Shown piece by piece: positions 36,786 to 44,723 of a DNA stretch of 64,000 nt. The notes under the pieces are model-generated. The model ran no database searches, was not told where the DNA came from, and worked only from the letters and a program-made list of their open reading frames with translations. Both the position numbers and the translations under genes were made by a program. The DNA comes from Sphingomonas asaccharolytica NBRC 15499 (GTDB taxonomy: Bacteria > Pseudomonadota > Alphaproteobacteria > Sphingomonadales > Sphingomonadaceae). Every line of letters begins with the position of its first letter. Within the stretch, counting starts at the first letter, position 1. Location: contig NZ_BCYU01000003.1 in assembly GCF_001598355.1 (NCBI RefSeq), positions 40,812 to 104,811 of the forward strand. Direction: 5' to 3'.

Positions 36786-37418
36786 TTAGCGCTTCACGAA
36801 CCGATAGGCGAAGCGATCGGTCTCGCCCTTGATCGAGGGGTCGAACACCTTGATCGAGTGCGGATCGTCCTTATTCGCCAGCGTGGTGCTTTGCGCATCC
36901 AGCGAGAAGCCCGCCGCCTCCACCTCCTCGCGGACCGACGCCGGATCGATCCGATGCAGCGATTGGGTATCGCTCGTGCCTGACCCTGCGGCGGCGGCGT
37001 GATCGACGATGACGTAGGACCCACCAGGCTTCAGCCGCTCGTAGACGGCTCGATTGAAGTCGGCTGCGGTCGCACCCTTGGACTGGATCAGCTCGGTGTG
37101 GAGATCGTGGTAGAACAGGTGAAGCCACAGAACGTCCGCTGGTTGCGTGACTTCCGGCATCGCCAGCAGATCCGCCGAGACGGCTTCGACATTCGCTCGG
37201 CCCGGTTCCTTGGCAAGCGTCCGCATGAGGCCGACCGGATCGTTCTCGAAGTGAGCGACTTCGGCCGGGACAAAGCTGTAGACCCGTCCTTCGGGTCCAA
37301 CGATGTCGGAGAAGAGGCGGGTCCAGTTGCCGTCGCCCGGATAGACGTCGATGACGGTGGAGCCCGCATCGACGCGTGCGAACCGGATCAATTCGGATTG
37401 TGTGGATTGGTCGTACAT
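36786..37418 (-). CDS. SAM-dependent class I methyltransferase
   Basis: 210 residues, MYDQSTQSELIRFARVDAGSTVIDVYPGDGNWTRLFSDIVGPEG. Motif I (VIDVYPGDGNWT) binds S-adenosylmethionine; DVLWLHLFYHDLH and KPGGSYVIVDH are later motifs; the HH-containing sequence resembles secreted-type methyltransferases of the DUF938-like group. The chosen start follows GGAG. It is the last gene of the minus-strand redox operon (after the SnoaL gene by 61 bases). The substrate is not evident. Confidence 0.75.
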   Translation of the reverse strand: MYDQSTQSELIRFARVDAGSTVIDVYPGDGNWTRLFSDIVGPEGRVYSFVPAEVAHFENDPVGLMRTLAKEPGRANVEAVSADLLAMPEVTQPADVLWLHLFYHDLHTELIQSKGATAADFNRAVYERLKPGGSYVIVDHAAAAGSGTSDTQSLHRIDPASVREEVEAAGFSLDAQSTTLANKDDPHSIKVFDPSIKGETDRFAYRFVKR

Positions 37419-37479
37419 AGGGATCTCCGTTGCAGTTTGGCATGCGACGGGCACGTCGCGGACGAGGCGGCGAGCCGGA

Positions 37480-37932
37480 TCAAGAAGCGCGCAGATCGCT
37501 GCCGTCATCGGGCCGACCTTCTGCACTCTCCGGGCCCGTCATCGCGGCGGCCCGCGCCAATGCCTGCGTGTCGACATACTCCCGGATGCTCGTCAGCCTG
37601 CCGTCTCGAACCGTGATGGCGAAGATCCAGTCATCCTCGAACGTCTTGTTCGTGGCTTTGATCCTCCCTTCGGCAAAGCCGACGACCAGAACCCGGTCTC
37701 CCTGCGCTACGAACTCGCGCGGTTCCGTGGACGTTTCGATCGACTTGGAGGCGGTCTCGAGCAAATCCGCCAACCCTGCGTGCCCGCGGCGCGTTCCGGC
37801 CAGCGGCCAATCCTTGCCCGGGATGATCCACTCGATGTCTTCGGCGACCAGCGCCAGCAGAGCCCCTCTATCGCCGCTCCCGATCGCGGCGAAAAACTCC
37901 TTCACGGTCTGAACGTTGTTCTGGATACTCAT
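37480..37932 (-). CDS. SnoaL-like (NTF2-fold) protein
   Basis: 150 residues. MSIQNNVQTVKEFFAAIGSGDRGALLALVAEDIEWIIPGKDWPLAGTRRG is the typical start of the SnoaL/ketosteroid-isomerase-like family, which forms a cone with a central pocket. Upstream in-frame residues are not family-like; ATG 37932 follows GGAGAG. In stress clusters such proteins are often of unknown activity. It lies between an F420-reductase-like gene and a methyltransferase gene on the same strand. Confidence 0.8.
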   Translation of the reverse strand: MSIQNNVQTVKEFFAAIGSGDRGALLALVAEDIEWIIPGKDWPLAGTRRGHAGLADLLETASKSIETSTEPREFVAQGDRVLVVGFAEGRIKATNKTFEDDWIFAITVRDGRLTSIREYVDTQALARAAAMTGPESAEGRPDDGSDLRAS

Positions 37933-38021
37933 GGCGATCTCTCCATTCCCCCCTTTCGCGATCGGATCCGCTCGATCCGATCGCGTCCGTTGTGTTGCTG
38001 TGGGTGGGAACGTCGTGTTGA

Positions 38022-38621
38022 TCAGTCGAACTTGACCAAATCCTTGAAGATCAACCGGCCCCAAACATTGCCGTGCGCCTGCACAAGCAATCCGCCTTCC
38101 GAAAGCCCGCCCAGGTTGATCGGCGCAAAGCCGAGCTTCTCCGCAAGCGCGCCGATTTCCGATGCCGCAGCGTCGTCGTCGCTCGTCAGGAACACGACAC
38201 GCTTGCCGCCGTGTACGGCCGGATCCTGAGCGAGGATCGAACCGACGAGATGGTTGAAGCCCTTGACCAGCTTGCCGCCGGTAAAGGCCTGCTCGACGAC
38301 CCTGGCGGAAGGCTGTCCGCCCAGTTCTTCATCGGGCACGCCGTATGCGTTAGTCACGTCGACGATGATCTTGCCCTGCCAATTGGGCAACGCCTTCGCG
38401 ACATCCGTGTGCTGATGGAAACGGACGGCCAGGAAGATGACGTCAGCCTTGACCGCCTCCGCGAGCGTTTTGGGCGTGATCCCGCGTCCGATCGCGGCCG
38501 CGACGGATGCAAAGCTCTGCGGATCGCGGGTGGTCGCGACGCCTACCTCGATTCCCTTGCGCGCAAATGTCTTGGCGAGGGTCTGGCCGATCTCGCCGAA
38601 GCCGATGATTGCGTAACTCAT
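38022..38621 (-). CDS. NADPH-binding, F420-reductase-like oxidoreductase
   Basis: 199 residues, MSYAIIGFGEIGQTLAKTFARKGIEVGVATTRDP. A Rossmann fold with GFGEIG (7-12) is followed by DVIFLAVRFHQHTDVAKALPNWQGKIIVDVTNAYG and EQAFTGGKLVKGFNHL, the pattern of NADPH:F420 reductases and related YuaG-like proteins. Alphaproteobacteria generally lack F420, so another flavin or quinone acceptor is likelier. The start ATG at 38619-38621 follows GGAGAC. Middle gene of the minus-strand operon. Confidence 0.8.
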   Translation of the reverse strand: MSYAIIGFGEIGQTLAKTFARKGIEVGVATTRDPQSFASVAAAIGRGITPKTLAEAVKADVIFLAVRFHQHTDVAKALPNWQGKIIVDVTNAYGVPDEELGGQPSARVVEQAFTGGKLVKGFNHLVGSILAQDPAVHGGKRVVFLTSDDDAAASEIGALAEKLGFAPINLGGLSEGGLLVQAHGNVWGRLIFKDLVKFD

Positions 38622-38653
38622 GCCGTGTCTCCAATCGTATGTGATGCCTGGGG

Positions 38654-39406
38654 TCAGACTTGCGCCAGGCCGCCATCGACGGCGAGATCGACGCCGGTGA
38701 TGTAGGAACTTTCGTCGGAGGCGAGGAACGTGACGGCAGCCGCGATTTCCTCTGGCTGGCCCCTGCGACCCATGGGGACTTGCGAAGCAAATTGGGCGGC
38801 CGCTTGCTCGGCTTGCTCGGGGGTTAGCCCCGTCGTTGTCGCCAAAGCGGGGGTGTCGATCGGTCCCGGGCTCATCGTATTCACCCGAATCTTGCGGTCT
38901 TTGAGCTCGAGCGTCCAAGCGCGCGAGAAGCTGCGTACGGCCGCCTTGCTCGCGGCGTAGGCACTAAATGCCGGCAATCCCATGATGTTAGAGACCGAGG
39001 AGGTCAGGATAATCGATCCGCCGTCTTTGAAGAGCGGAAGTGCCTTTTGGACCGTAAAGAACAAGCCCTTCACGTTCACGTCGAAGGTCTGGTCGAAATG
39101 GGCCTCGGTTGCCAATTCGAGCGGAGCGACGGTCCCCGCGCCAGCGTTCGCAAAGAGAATGTCGATGCGACCATGTTTCTCTTTCACGACGGCGTAGAGC
39201 CGATCCAGATCTTCCAAGCGCGATACGTCGCCGACGACCGTCGTAACGTTTTCTCCAATAAGGGCTGCAGCCTCCTCCAGCTCTTTCTCTCGCCGCCCGG
39301 TGATCACGACATGCGCACCTTCTTCGACGAAGCGCTTGGCTGTGGCCAACCCGATTCCGCTGCTGCCGCCGGTGATGACCGCGACCTTGTCTTCAAGCTT
39401 CTTCAT
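38654..39406 (-). CDS. Short-chain dehydrogenase/reductase
   Basis: 250 residues. TGGSSGIG at 12-19 (NAD(P) binding), NAGAG near 89-93, catalytic Ser in SSVSN, and YAASK (Tyr-x-x-x-Lys) near 155. It closely resembles the paralogue 36 bases upstream (39443-40177): VDGGLAQV and VDGGLAQL ends, MGRRGQPEEIAAAVTFLAS versus MADPAEIGAVAAFLAS. Such SDRs reduce varied carbonyls. Its codon use looks less GC-biased than that of its neighbours, which suggests acquisition. Confidence 0.85.
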   Translation of the reverse strand: MKKLEDKVAVITGGSSGIGLATAKRFVEEGAHVVITGRREKELEEAAALIGENVTTVVGDVSRLEDLDRLYAVVKEKHGRIDILFANAGAGTVAPLELATEAHFDQTFDVNVKGLFFTVQKALPLFKDGGSIILTSSVSNIMGLPAFSAYAASKAAVRSFSRAWTLELKDRKIRVNTMSPGPIDTPALATTTGLTPEQAEQAAAQFASQVPMGRRGQPEEIAAAVTFLASDESSYITGVDLAVDGGLAQV

Positions 39407-39442
39407 AAATCTTATCCTTGCTTGTGTGTGGAGCCGCCGGCG

Positions 39443-40177
39443 TCAGAGCTGCGCCAGGCCGCCGTCGACCGCGACTTCGCTGGCGGTCATGAAGCTGCTG
39501 TCCGACGACGCGAGAAAGGCGGCCACGGCCCCAATCTCCGCCGGATCGGCCATGCGCTGGAGCGGAGTCATCGCGGCGAAGGCCTTCTGGCCCTCTTCGC
39601 CCAGCGCTTCCTTGGCGAGTTCGGTCGCCGTCGCTCCGGGCGACAGCACGTTTACCCGTATGCCGGTGCCCTTCAGGTCCTCGGCCCAGGTCCGCGCGAG
39701 GTTGCGCACCGCCGCCTTGCTCGCGCTATAGGCGCTGAATGCCGGGGCGCCGGTGGTGCCGGCGCTCGATCCGGTCAGGATGATCGACCCGCCCGGGCCC
39801 ATCAGCGGCAGGGCGTTCTGGACGGTGAAAATCGTACCCTTCACATTGGTGTCGAAGGTATCGTCGATATGCTCGGCGGTGATCTCGCCCAGCGCAAGCG
39901 GGCTTCCCGCCCCGGCGTTGGCGAAGACGACGTCGAGCGTTCCACGCTCGGCCTTCACTGCCGCGTAAAGCCGGTCGAGATCGGCCAGATCGGAAACCGA
40001 GCCTTTGACCGCGCGGGCATTGGGCCCGAGTTCGGCCGCAGCCGCGTCGAGCGTTTCCTGCCGGCGGCCGAAGATGAAGACAAAGGCGCCCTCCGCGATG
40101 AAGCGCTTTGCCGCGGCAAGGCCGATGCCCGTCGCGCCACCCGTGATGACTGCAGTCTTATTCTCTAGCTTTCCCAT
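39443..40177 (-). CDS. Short-chain dehydrogenase/reductase (tandem paralogue)
   Basis: 244 residues from ATG 40177; the frame is open upstream but that part does not match SDRs. TGGATGIG at the nucleotide site, NAGAG near 85, catalytic Ser in TGSSAG, YSASK near 150, and the C-terminal ASEVAVDGGLAQL. First gene of the five-gene minus-strand operon and divergent from a LysR gene, which likely controls it. Substrate unknown; reduction of a reactive aldehyde or ketone is plausible given the VOC, SnoaL and reductase neighbours. Confidence 0.87.
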   Translation of the reverse strand: MGKLENKTAVITGGATGIGLAAAKRFIAEGAFVFIFGRRQETLDAAAAELGPNARAVKGSVSDLADLDRLYAAVKAERGTLDVVFANAGAGSPLALGEITAEHIDDTFDTNVKGTIFTVQNALPLMGPGGSIILTGSSAGTTGAPAFSAYSASKAAVRNLARTWAEDLKGTGIRVNVLSPGATATELAKEALGEEGQKAFAAMTPLQRMADPAEIGAVAAFLASSDSSFMTASEVAVDGGLAQL

Positions 40178-40371
40178 GACATCTCTTTCGACGCGATCTT
40201 TGGTTGATCGGGGGAGGCCCCCGAGAAGCTCAAACATGGGTCTGCAGAGTGGGGCGCGGAGTGCGAAAGTGCGCACATCGGTGGTGCGAAATCGATCCGG
40301 CTGGATGACTGGCATGGCCTGTACCCGACGATATCGGCTATGCTCGCCGGTAGATATCGGGTCTGGAAAGG

Positions 40372-40387
40372 CGCACCGCGCGGTGCG
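40372..40387. promoter_or_regulatory. Perfect 16-base palindrome in the LysR/SDR divergent region
   Basis: CGCACCGCGCGGTGCG reads the same on both strands. It lies 10 bases before the LysR start. GTGCGCAC and GTGCGA/TCGCAC elements recur at 40262-40290, so the spacer probably carries several operator half-sites. Confidence 0.5.
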
Positions 40388-40397
40388 AGACTGCACC

Positions 40398-41294
40398 ATG
40401 ATCGACTGGGATGACGTTCGCTACTTTCTGGCCATCGCGCGCGAAGGCTCGGTGCGCGCTGCCGCCCAGCGTCTCGGCGTGAACCATGCGACCGTGCTGC
40501 GACGCGTCGCGCACCTCGAGGAACGCCTTGGCGCGCAGATGTTCGAAAAGCTGCCGTCGGGCTACCGCCTGACGATCGCAGGCGAGGAGGTCGTCGAGCT
40601 CGCGACCCAAATGGAGGCGTCGTCGCATCAGCTGGAGACGCGCGTCTTCGGACGTGACCAGAGCGTGCGCGGGCCTTTGCGGGTGACACTGGCACCGCCT
40701 CTCGCGACACACCTGCTCATGCCGGACTTCGCCGATTTCGCGCGCCTGCATCCGGACATCGAGATGGACGTCTTGTCGTCCGGCGATCTCGCCAACCTGA
40801 CAAACAGAGAGGCCGATGTCGCGATCCGCGTTGTCTACGACCGCAAAACCCTGCCGCTCAATCTCCACGGCCTGAAGGGACCGGAGGTGTTTGGCTGTGT
40901 CTACATGTCCCGCGATCGACTCGCCGCCTGGCGCGCGGGCGCGCCCGATCCCATCCGATGGATCGTCATAAGCGCGCACGGAGTTCCGGATTGGGCTAGT
41001 GAGGGCGAGCTTCGCACCACGGGAGTTCCATTCCGTACCACGGATGCCCAAGCGCAAATCGTTGCTGTACGGCACGGGCTTGGGATCACGACATTGCCAT
41101 GCTTCGTCGGCGATGCCGACCCCCTATTGGTGAGGGTGCCGAGCGTCGACCTGCACCTGTACGGAACGCTCTGGCTTCTCACACAGGGAGAGACGCGCAA
41201 GACCAAGCGCGTGCGGCTCTTCACGGACTTCGTATCCCGCAGGCTGGCTGCCTACGCTCCGCTTCTCGCCGGACTGTCCATATCGGGCGACTGA
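40398..41294 (+). CDS. LysR family transcriptional regulator
   Basis: 298 residues from ATG 40398 (the longer upstream frame is not LysR-like). The HTH is MIDWDDVRYFLAIAREGSVRAAAQRLGVNHATVLRRVAHLEERLGAQMFEK (1-50); a substrate-binding domain follows with VTLAPPLATHLLMPDFADFARLHPDIEMDVLSS. This belongs to the LysR subgroup with VNHATVLRRV typical for regulators of divergent short-chain dehydrogenases. It is divergent from the SDR operon. Confidence 0.9.
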   Translation: MIDWDDVRYFLAIAREGSVRAAAQRLGVNHATVLRRVAHLEERLGAQMFEKLPSGYRLTIAGEEVVELATQMEASSHQLETRVFGRDQSVRGPLRVTLAPPLATHLLMPDFADFARLHPDIEMDVLSSGDLANLTNREADVAIRVVYDRKTLPLNLHGLKGPEVFGCVYMSRDRLAAWRAGAPDPIRWIVISAHGVPDWASEGELRTTGVPFRTTDAQAQIVAVRHGLGITTLPCFVGDADPLLVRVPSVDLHLYGTLWLLTQGETRKTKRVRLFTDFVSRRLAAYAPLLAGLSISGD

Positions 41295-41436
41295 CGCGCA
41301 GAGGGTTATTCAATGGTCATGGGTCGGGGGGATGCGTCGCGCGGCGGTTCCTTGGCCCCTTTTGCTGATACTCGGTTGCTAGCAGTCCGGCCCGCCGATA
41401 GGAATATGTACGATTTATTTTGGCGCGGGAGCGAAT

Positions 41437-42360
41437 ATGAAGAGGCTGCGGATCGGACTGGTGGGACTCGGCAAGATCGCGCGGGACCAACATCTGCCGG
41501 CGCTCGCCGCGAACCCGGATTACGATCTCGTCGCGATCGCTAGCCGCAACGCCACGCTCGATACCGTTGCCAACTTCCCGACCATCGAGGCGATGCTCGG
41601 CGGCGATGTCGCACTCGACGCCGTATCGCTCTGCACGCCGCCGCGTGGCCGCTTCGATCAGGCGCGCATGGCGATCGGGGCAGGGCTGCATGTCATGATG
41701 GAGAAGCCGCCAGCCGCGACTATTTCGGAAGCGGTCGCGCTGGCCGATATGGCGAAAGCGAAAGGCGTGGTGCTGTTCGCCACGTGGCATTCGCGCGAAG
41801 CAGCCGGAGTCGAGCCGGCGCGCGCCTGGCTCGCCGGACGACAGATCGATGCGGTCCGGATCGCGTGGCGTGAGGATATCCGCCGCTGGCATCCGGGACA
41901 GGATTGGATACTCGAGGCAGGCGGGTTCGGCGTGTTCGATCCCGGCATCAACGCTCTTTCGATCGCGACCAGGATACTGCCCGAGCCCTGGCGGGTGGAC
42001 AATGCGACGATCACCGTTCCTGCTGGCCGGCAGGGGCCGCTCAAGGCGACGCTCGCGATGTTGGCAGGCGCCGTCCCGGTATCGGCCGAATTCGATTTCC
42101 TGCAGACCGGCCCACAGACCTGGGACATCGAGGTCGATACCGATGCCGGCACGTTGGTGCTGTCGATGGGCGGTTCGATCCTGCGCCTGCCCGGCGAGCA
42201 ACCGCGCAAAGCGGCGGACGCCGAATATCCAGGTCTCTACAGTCGCTTCGCGGAACTGGTTGCGACCGGCAAAAGCGATGTCGACTTGCGGCCGCTTCAG
42301 CTCGTGGCGGACGCCTTCCTGATCGCGGAACGTACCACCGGCGATGCGTTCGAATGGTGA
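41437..42360 (+). CDS. Gfo/Idh/MocA aldose 1-dehydrogenase (L-arabinose/D-galactose type)
   Basis: 307 residues. GLVGLGKIARDQHLPALAANPDYDLVAIASR (6-36) is the Rossmann start, MEKPPAATISEAVALA (about 88-103) holds the catalytic Lys of EKP, and WREDIRRWHPGQDWILEAGGFGVFDPGINALSI matches the galactose/L-arabinose 1-dehydrogenase subgroup (AraA of Azospirillum, GalDH of Pseudomonas). It oxidises the aldose at C1 to the lactone using NAD(P). A divergent or own promoter must lie in 41295-41436. It is followed after 39 bases by a ThuA gene and feeds the aldonate dehydratase at 44724. Confidence 0.85.
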   Translation: MKRLRIGLVGLGKIARDQHLPALAANPDYDLVAIASRNATLDTVANFPTIEAMLGGDVALDAVSLCTPPRGRFDQARMAIGAGLHVMMEKPPAATISEAVALADMAKAKGVVLFATWHSREAAGVEPARAWLAGRQIDAVRIAWREDIRRWHPGQDWILEAGGFGVFDPGINALSIATRILPEPWRVDNATITVPAGRQGPLKATLAMLAGAVPVSAEFDFLQTGPQTWDIEVDTDAGTLVLSMGGSILRLPGEQPRKAADAEYPGLYSRFAELVATGKSDVDLRPLQLVADAFLIAERTTGDAFEW

Positions 42361-42399
42361 TCTTCTGCGGACAACCGGAAAAAACGGAGGGATGAGGCC

Positions 42400-43245
42400 A
42401 TGATGTTACGTGCTGCGCTGGTGTTCGCAATCGCGCTCCAGGCTACGACTCCGGCGCCTGTCGCGACCTGGGTGCGCGATCCGCGCAACTGGCCGACGCC
42501 GGTCATGGACACGGTCCCGCCGGCGATCCCGGCAATGCGCAAAGGTGCGGTGCTGGTGCTCTCCAAGACCAACGGGTTTCGCGATCCAGATCAGATCGCC
42601 GCCGCGAAGACGGTGCTGGTCGAGCTTGTCCGCAAACAGCATCGCGACGTGTTCGAGACCGAGAATGCTGCCGTGATGAACCCGCGTGACCTCGCGCGTT
42701 TCGCGGTGGTCGTGCTCAGCAGCACCAGCGGGAAGATCTTCGACGACACTCAGCGCGCCGCGTTCGAATCATGGATCGAAAAGGGCGGTGGAGTGGTCCT
42801 GCTCCACGGCGCTGGCGGCGACCCGCATTATGACTGGAGCTGGTACCCGACCACGCTGATCGGCGCGCAGTTCATCGGCCATACCGCCTATCCCAAGCAA
42901 TTCCAGCAGGCGACGATCGACGTGATCGACCGCAGCAATCCGGCGACGCGCGACCTGCCGGCGAAATGGGTGCGGACCGAGGAATGGTATTCGTTCGATC
43001 GGGTGCCGACCGGCAACGATACGCACATCCTCGCGACGCTTGACGAGAGCAGCTACGAACCCTTCCCCGAGCGCATGCGGATGGGCAAGATCCATCCGAT
43101 CATCTGGACGCGCTGCGTCGGTCGGGGGCGGGTGTTCTTCTCCGCACTCGGCCATAAGGCGGAGACCTATTCGGAGCCGCTCCACCAGAAGATGATCGGC
43201 GGCGCGATCCGCTGGGCCGCGCGTGCGGAGGGGAAGGGCTGCTGA
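42400..43245 (+). CDS. ThuA domain protein, probably secreted
   Basis: 281 residues. The start MMLRAALVFAIALQATTPAPVA is hydrophobic and signal-like. The ThuA domain (class I glutamine-amidotransferase-like fold) spans about 45-275: GAVLVLSKTNGFRDPDQI, VVVLSSTSGKIFDDTQRAAFESWIEKGGGVVLLHGAGGD and RMRMGKIHPIIWTRCVGRGRVFFSALGHKAETYSEPLH. ThuA proteins are linked to disaccharide or keto-sugar use but lack a defined reaction. It follows the aldose dehydrogenase and faces the transporter gene (convergent, 13 bases apart). Confidence 0.8.
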   Translation: MMLRAALVFAIALQATTPAPVATWVRDPRNWPTPVMDTVPPAIPAMRKGAVLVLSKTNGFRDPDQIAAAKTVLVELVRKQHRDVFETENAAVMNPRDLARFAVVVLSSTSGKIFDDTQRAAFESWIEKGGGVVLLHGAGGDPHYDWSWYPTTLIGAQFIGHTAYPKQFQQATIDVIDRSNPATRDLPAKWVRTEEWYSFDRVPTGNDTHILATLDESSYEPFPERMRMGKIHPIIWTRCVGRGRVFFSALGHKAETYSEPLHQKMIGGAIRWAARAEGKGC

Positions 43246-43258
43246 CGCTGCCCGGCCG

Positions 43259-44548
43259 TCAGGCCGGGTTGGTCACCTTGCAGCCCCAAAGCGCGTAATA
43301 CAGCACGTACATCTCGCACAAAGCCGTGACGATGAAGGCGAGCTGGATGCCGAAATTGTCGGCGACGCTACCCTGGATGAACACCAGCGCACCGCCGGCG
43401 ATCGACATGATCAGCAATCCCGATCCCTCTTCGGTCAGCGGCCCGAGGCCGCGGATCGCAAGCGCGAAGATCGTCGGGAACATGATCGAGTGGAACAGGC
43501 CAACGGCGATCAGCGCGTACATTGCCGTGGGGCCAGGCACGAAGGTCGCGACGAGCGCCGACACCAGCGCCCCCACCGCGAACACCGCGAGCACCTTCTC
43601 CGGCGCGAAATAGCGCATGATCCACGCGCCGGCGAAGCGGCCGATCATCATTCCGCCCCATACGAAGGTCAGGTAGAAAGCAGCCTGCTCGTGGGTGATG
43701 TTGGCGATATGGGGCTGCGACGCGAAGTTGATGAACAGGTTGCCGACGCCGATTTCAGCCAGCACGTAGAGGAAGATCGCGCCACAGCCGAGGATCAGGT
43801 TGCGGTGCTTCCACAGCGATAGATGCTTGCGCTCATCGGCGTTGGCGCGCTGCGTTGCGGAGCCAAGCGCGGGCAGCTTGGCACGCGCGATGACGACGGT
43901 CAGCACCGCGAGCACGATCGCGACGATCAGATACGGCAATTCGGTCGCCTGCGCGTCGGCCATGCGCTGCGCATGGCTCAGCTGGACGCCCTCCGCCGAG
44001 GTGCCGGCGGTGGTGCGGGCGAGGATCAGATACCGGCCGAACACGATCGCCAGCACGTCGCCGGTTGTGTTGAACGCCTGGACCAGGGTGAGTCGCGACT
44101 CCGCGGTCTGGGGCGAGCCGATTACCGCGACATAAGGATTGGCGGCGACCTGGAGCAAGGCGATCCCGCACGACACGATGAACAGGGAGGCGAGCGTGAC
44201 ACCATAGGAAGGCAGGCTGGCCGCCAGGATCATCCCCAGCGACCCCACCGTCATCACCGCGAGCCCGACCGTCAGCGCCTTTTGATAGCCGATCCGCTCG
44301 ATCAGCTTGGCCGCGGGAATCGAGGCGACGAGATAGCCGACGAACCACGTCGATTCGATCAGGGTGGTCTGCAGGTAATTGAGCTCGAAGACGCTCTTCA
44401 GGTGGGGCAGCAACGTGTTGTTGATGACCGTGATGAACCCCCACATGAAGAAGAGGCTGGCGAGCAAGGCGAGCGCTGGCCCGTATCTGCCGCCGGTCTG
44501 CATTCCGACCTGCTGACGCGGGGTAGTTGCCGCGGGACCTGCCATCAT
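43259..44548 (-). CDS. Sugar:H+ symporter, FucP/GluP-type MFS
   Basis: 429 residues with twelve predicted helices. The FucP family motifs are LFFMWGFITVINNTLLPHLKSVFELNYLQ (helix 1 with the conserved acidic/Asn region in MWGFITVINN) and VAANPYVAVIG (helix 4-5), GGMMIGRFAGAWIM (helix 8) and LSIAGGALVFIQGSVAD. Members transport L-fucose, glucose or galactose. Two adjacent ATG codons (44548 and 44545) could start it. It shares a divergent region with the aldonate dehydratase gene, in which the module 1 motif lies. Confidence 0.85.
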   Translation of the reverse strand: MMAGPAATTPRQQVGMQTGGRYGPALALLASLFFMWGFITVINNTLLPHLKSVFELNYLQTTLIESTWFVGYLVASIPAAKLIERIGYQKALTVGLAVMTVGSLGMILAASLPSYGVTLASLFIVSCGIALLQVAANPYVAVIGSPQTAESRLTLVQAFNTTGDVLAIVFGRYLILARTTAGTSAEGVQLSHAQRMADAQATELPYLIVAIVLAVLTVVIARAKLPALGSATQRANADERKHLSLWKHRNLILGCGAIFLYVLAEIGVGNLFINFASQPHIANITHEQAAFYLTFVWGGMMIGRFAGAWIMRYFAPEKVLAVFAVGALVSALVATFVPGPTAMYALIAVGLFHSIMFPTIFALAIRGLGPLTEEGSGLLIMSIAGGALVFIQGSVADNFGIQLAFIVTALCEMYVLYYALWGCKVTNPA

Positions 44549-44583
44549 CCTCTTCCTTCATACGACCGCAAAGCTTGTGCCTT

Positions 44584-44600
44584 GGCTAATTGTCTGATTA
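44584..44600. promoter_or_regulatory. Module 1 motif, transporter/dehydratase divergent region
   Basis: GGCTAATTGTCTGATTA (44584-44600) is AT-rich and partly palindromic (TAAT...ATTA). A close relative occurs, inverted, at 50012-50027 upstream of the semialdehyde dehydrogenase operon. A GntR-type operator is inferred. Confidence 0.5.
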
Positions 44601-44723
44601 TATATCGCTTGTGCCGCGGTCAATCCGGTCGGCACCGAAAGGAGGGGCGGCATGCATAATGTATTGAGATTCATGAAATTCGCGGCCGCCTCGTGCCTCG
44701 CTCAATCTCCCCTGGAGCCCTGA

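Noticed and set aside
38622..38918. Longer N-terminus of the F420-reductase-like protein
   Set aside because: The upstream part lies opposite to and within the SDR gene frame region, is rich in Arg and Pro, and has no fold match; the Rossmann motif starts right after ATG 38621.
32111..41436. Integrase or phage genes to support an island after guaA
   Set aside because: None of the genes here encodes a recombinase, phage or conjugation protein; the island idea rests only on codon use and gene content.
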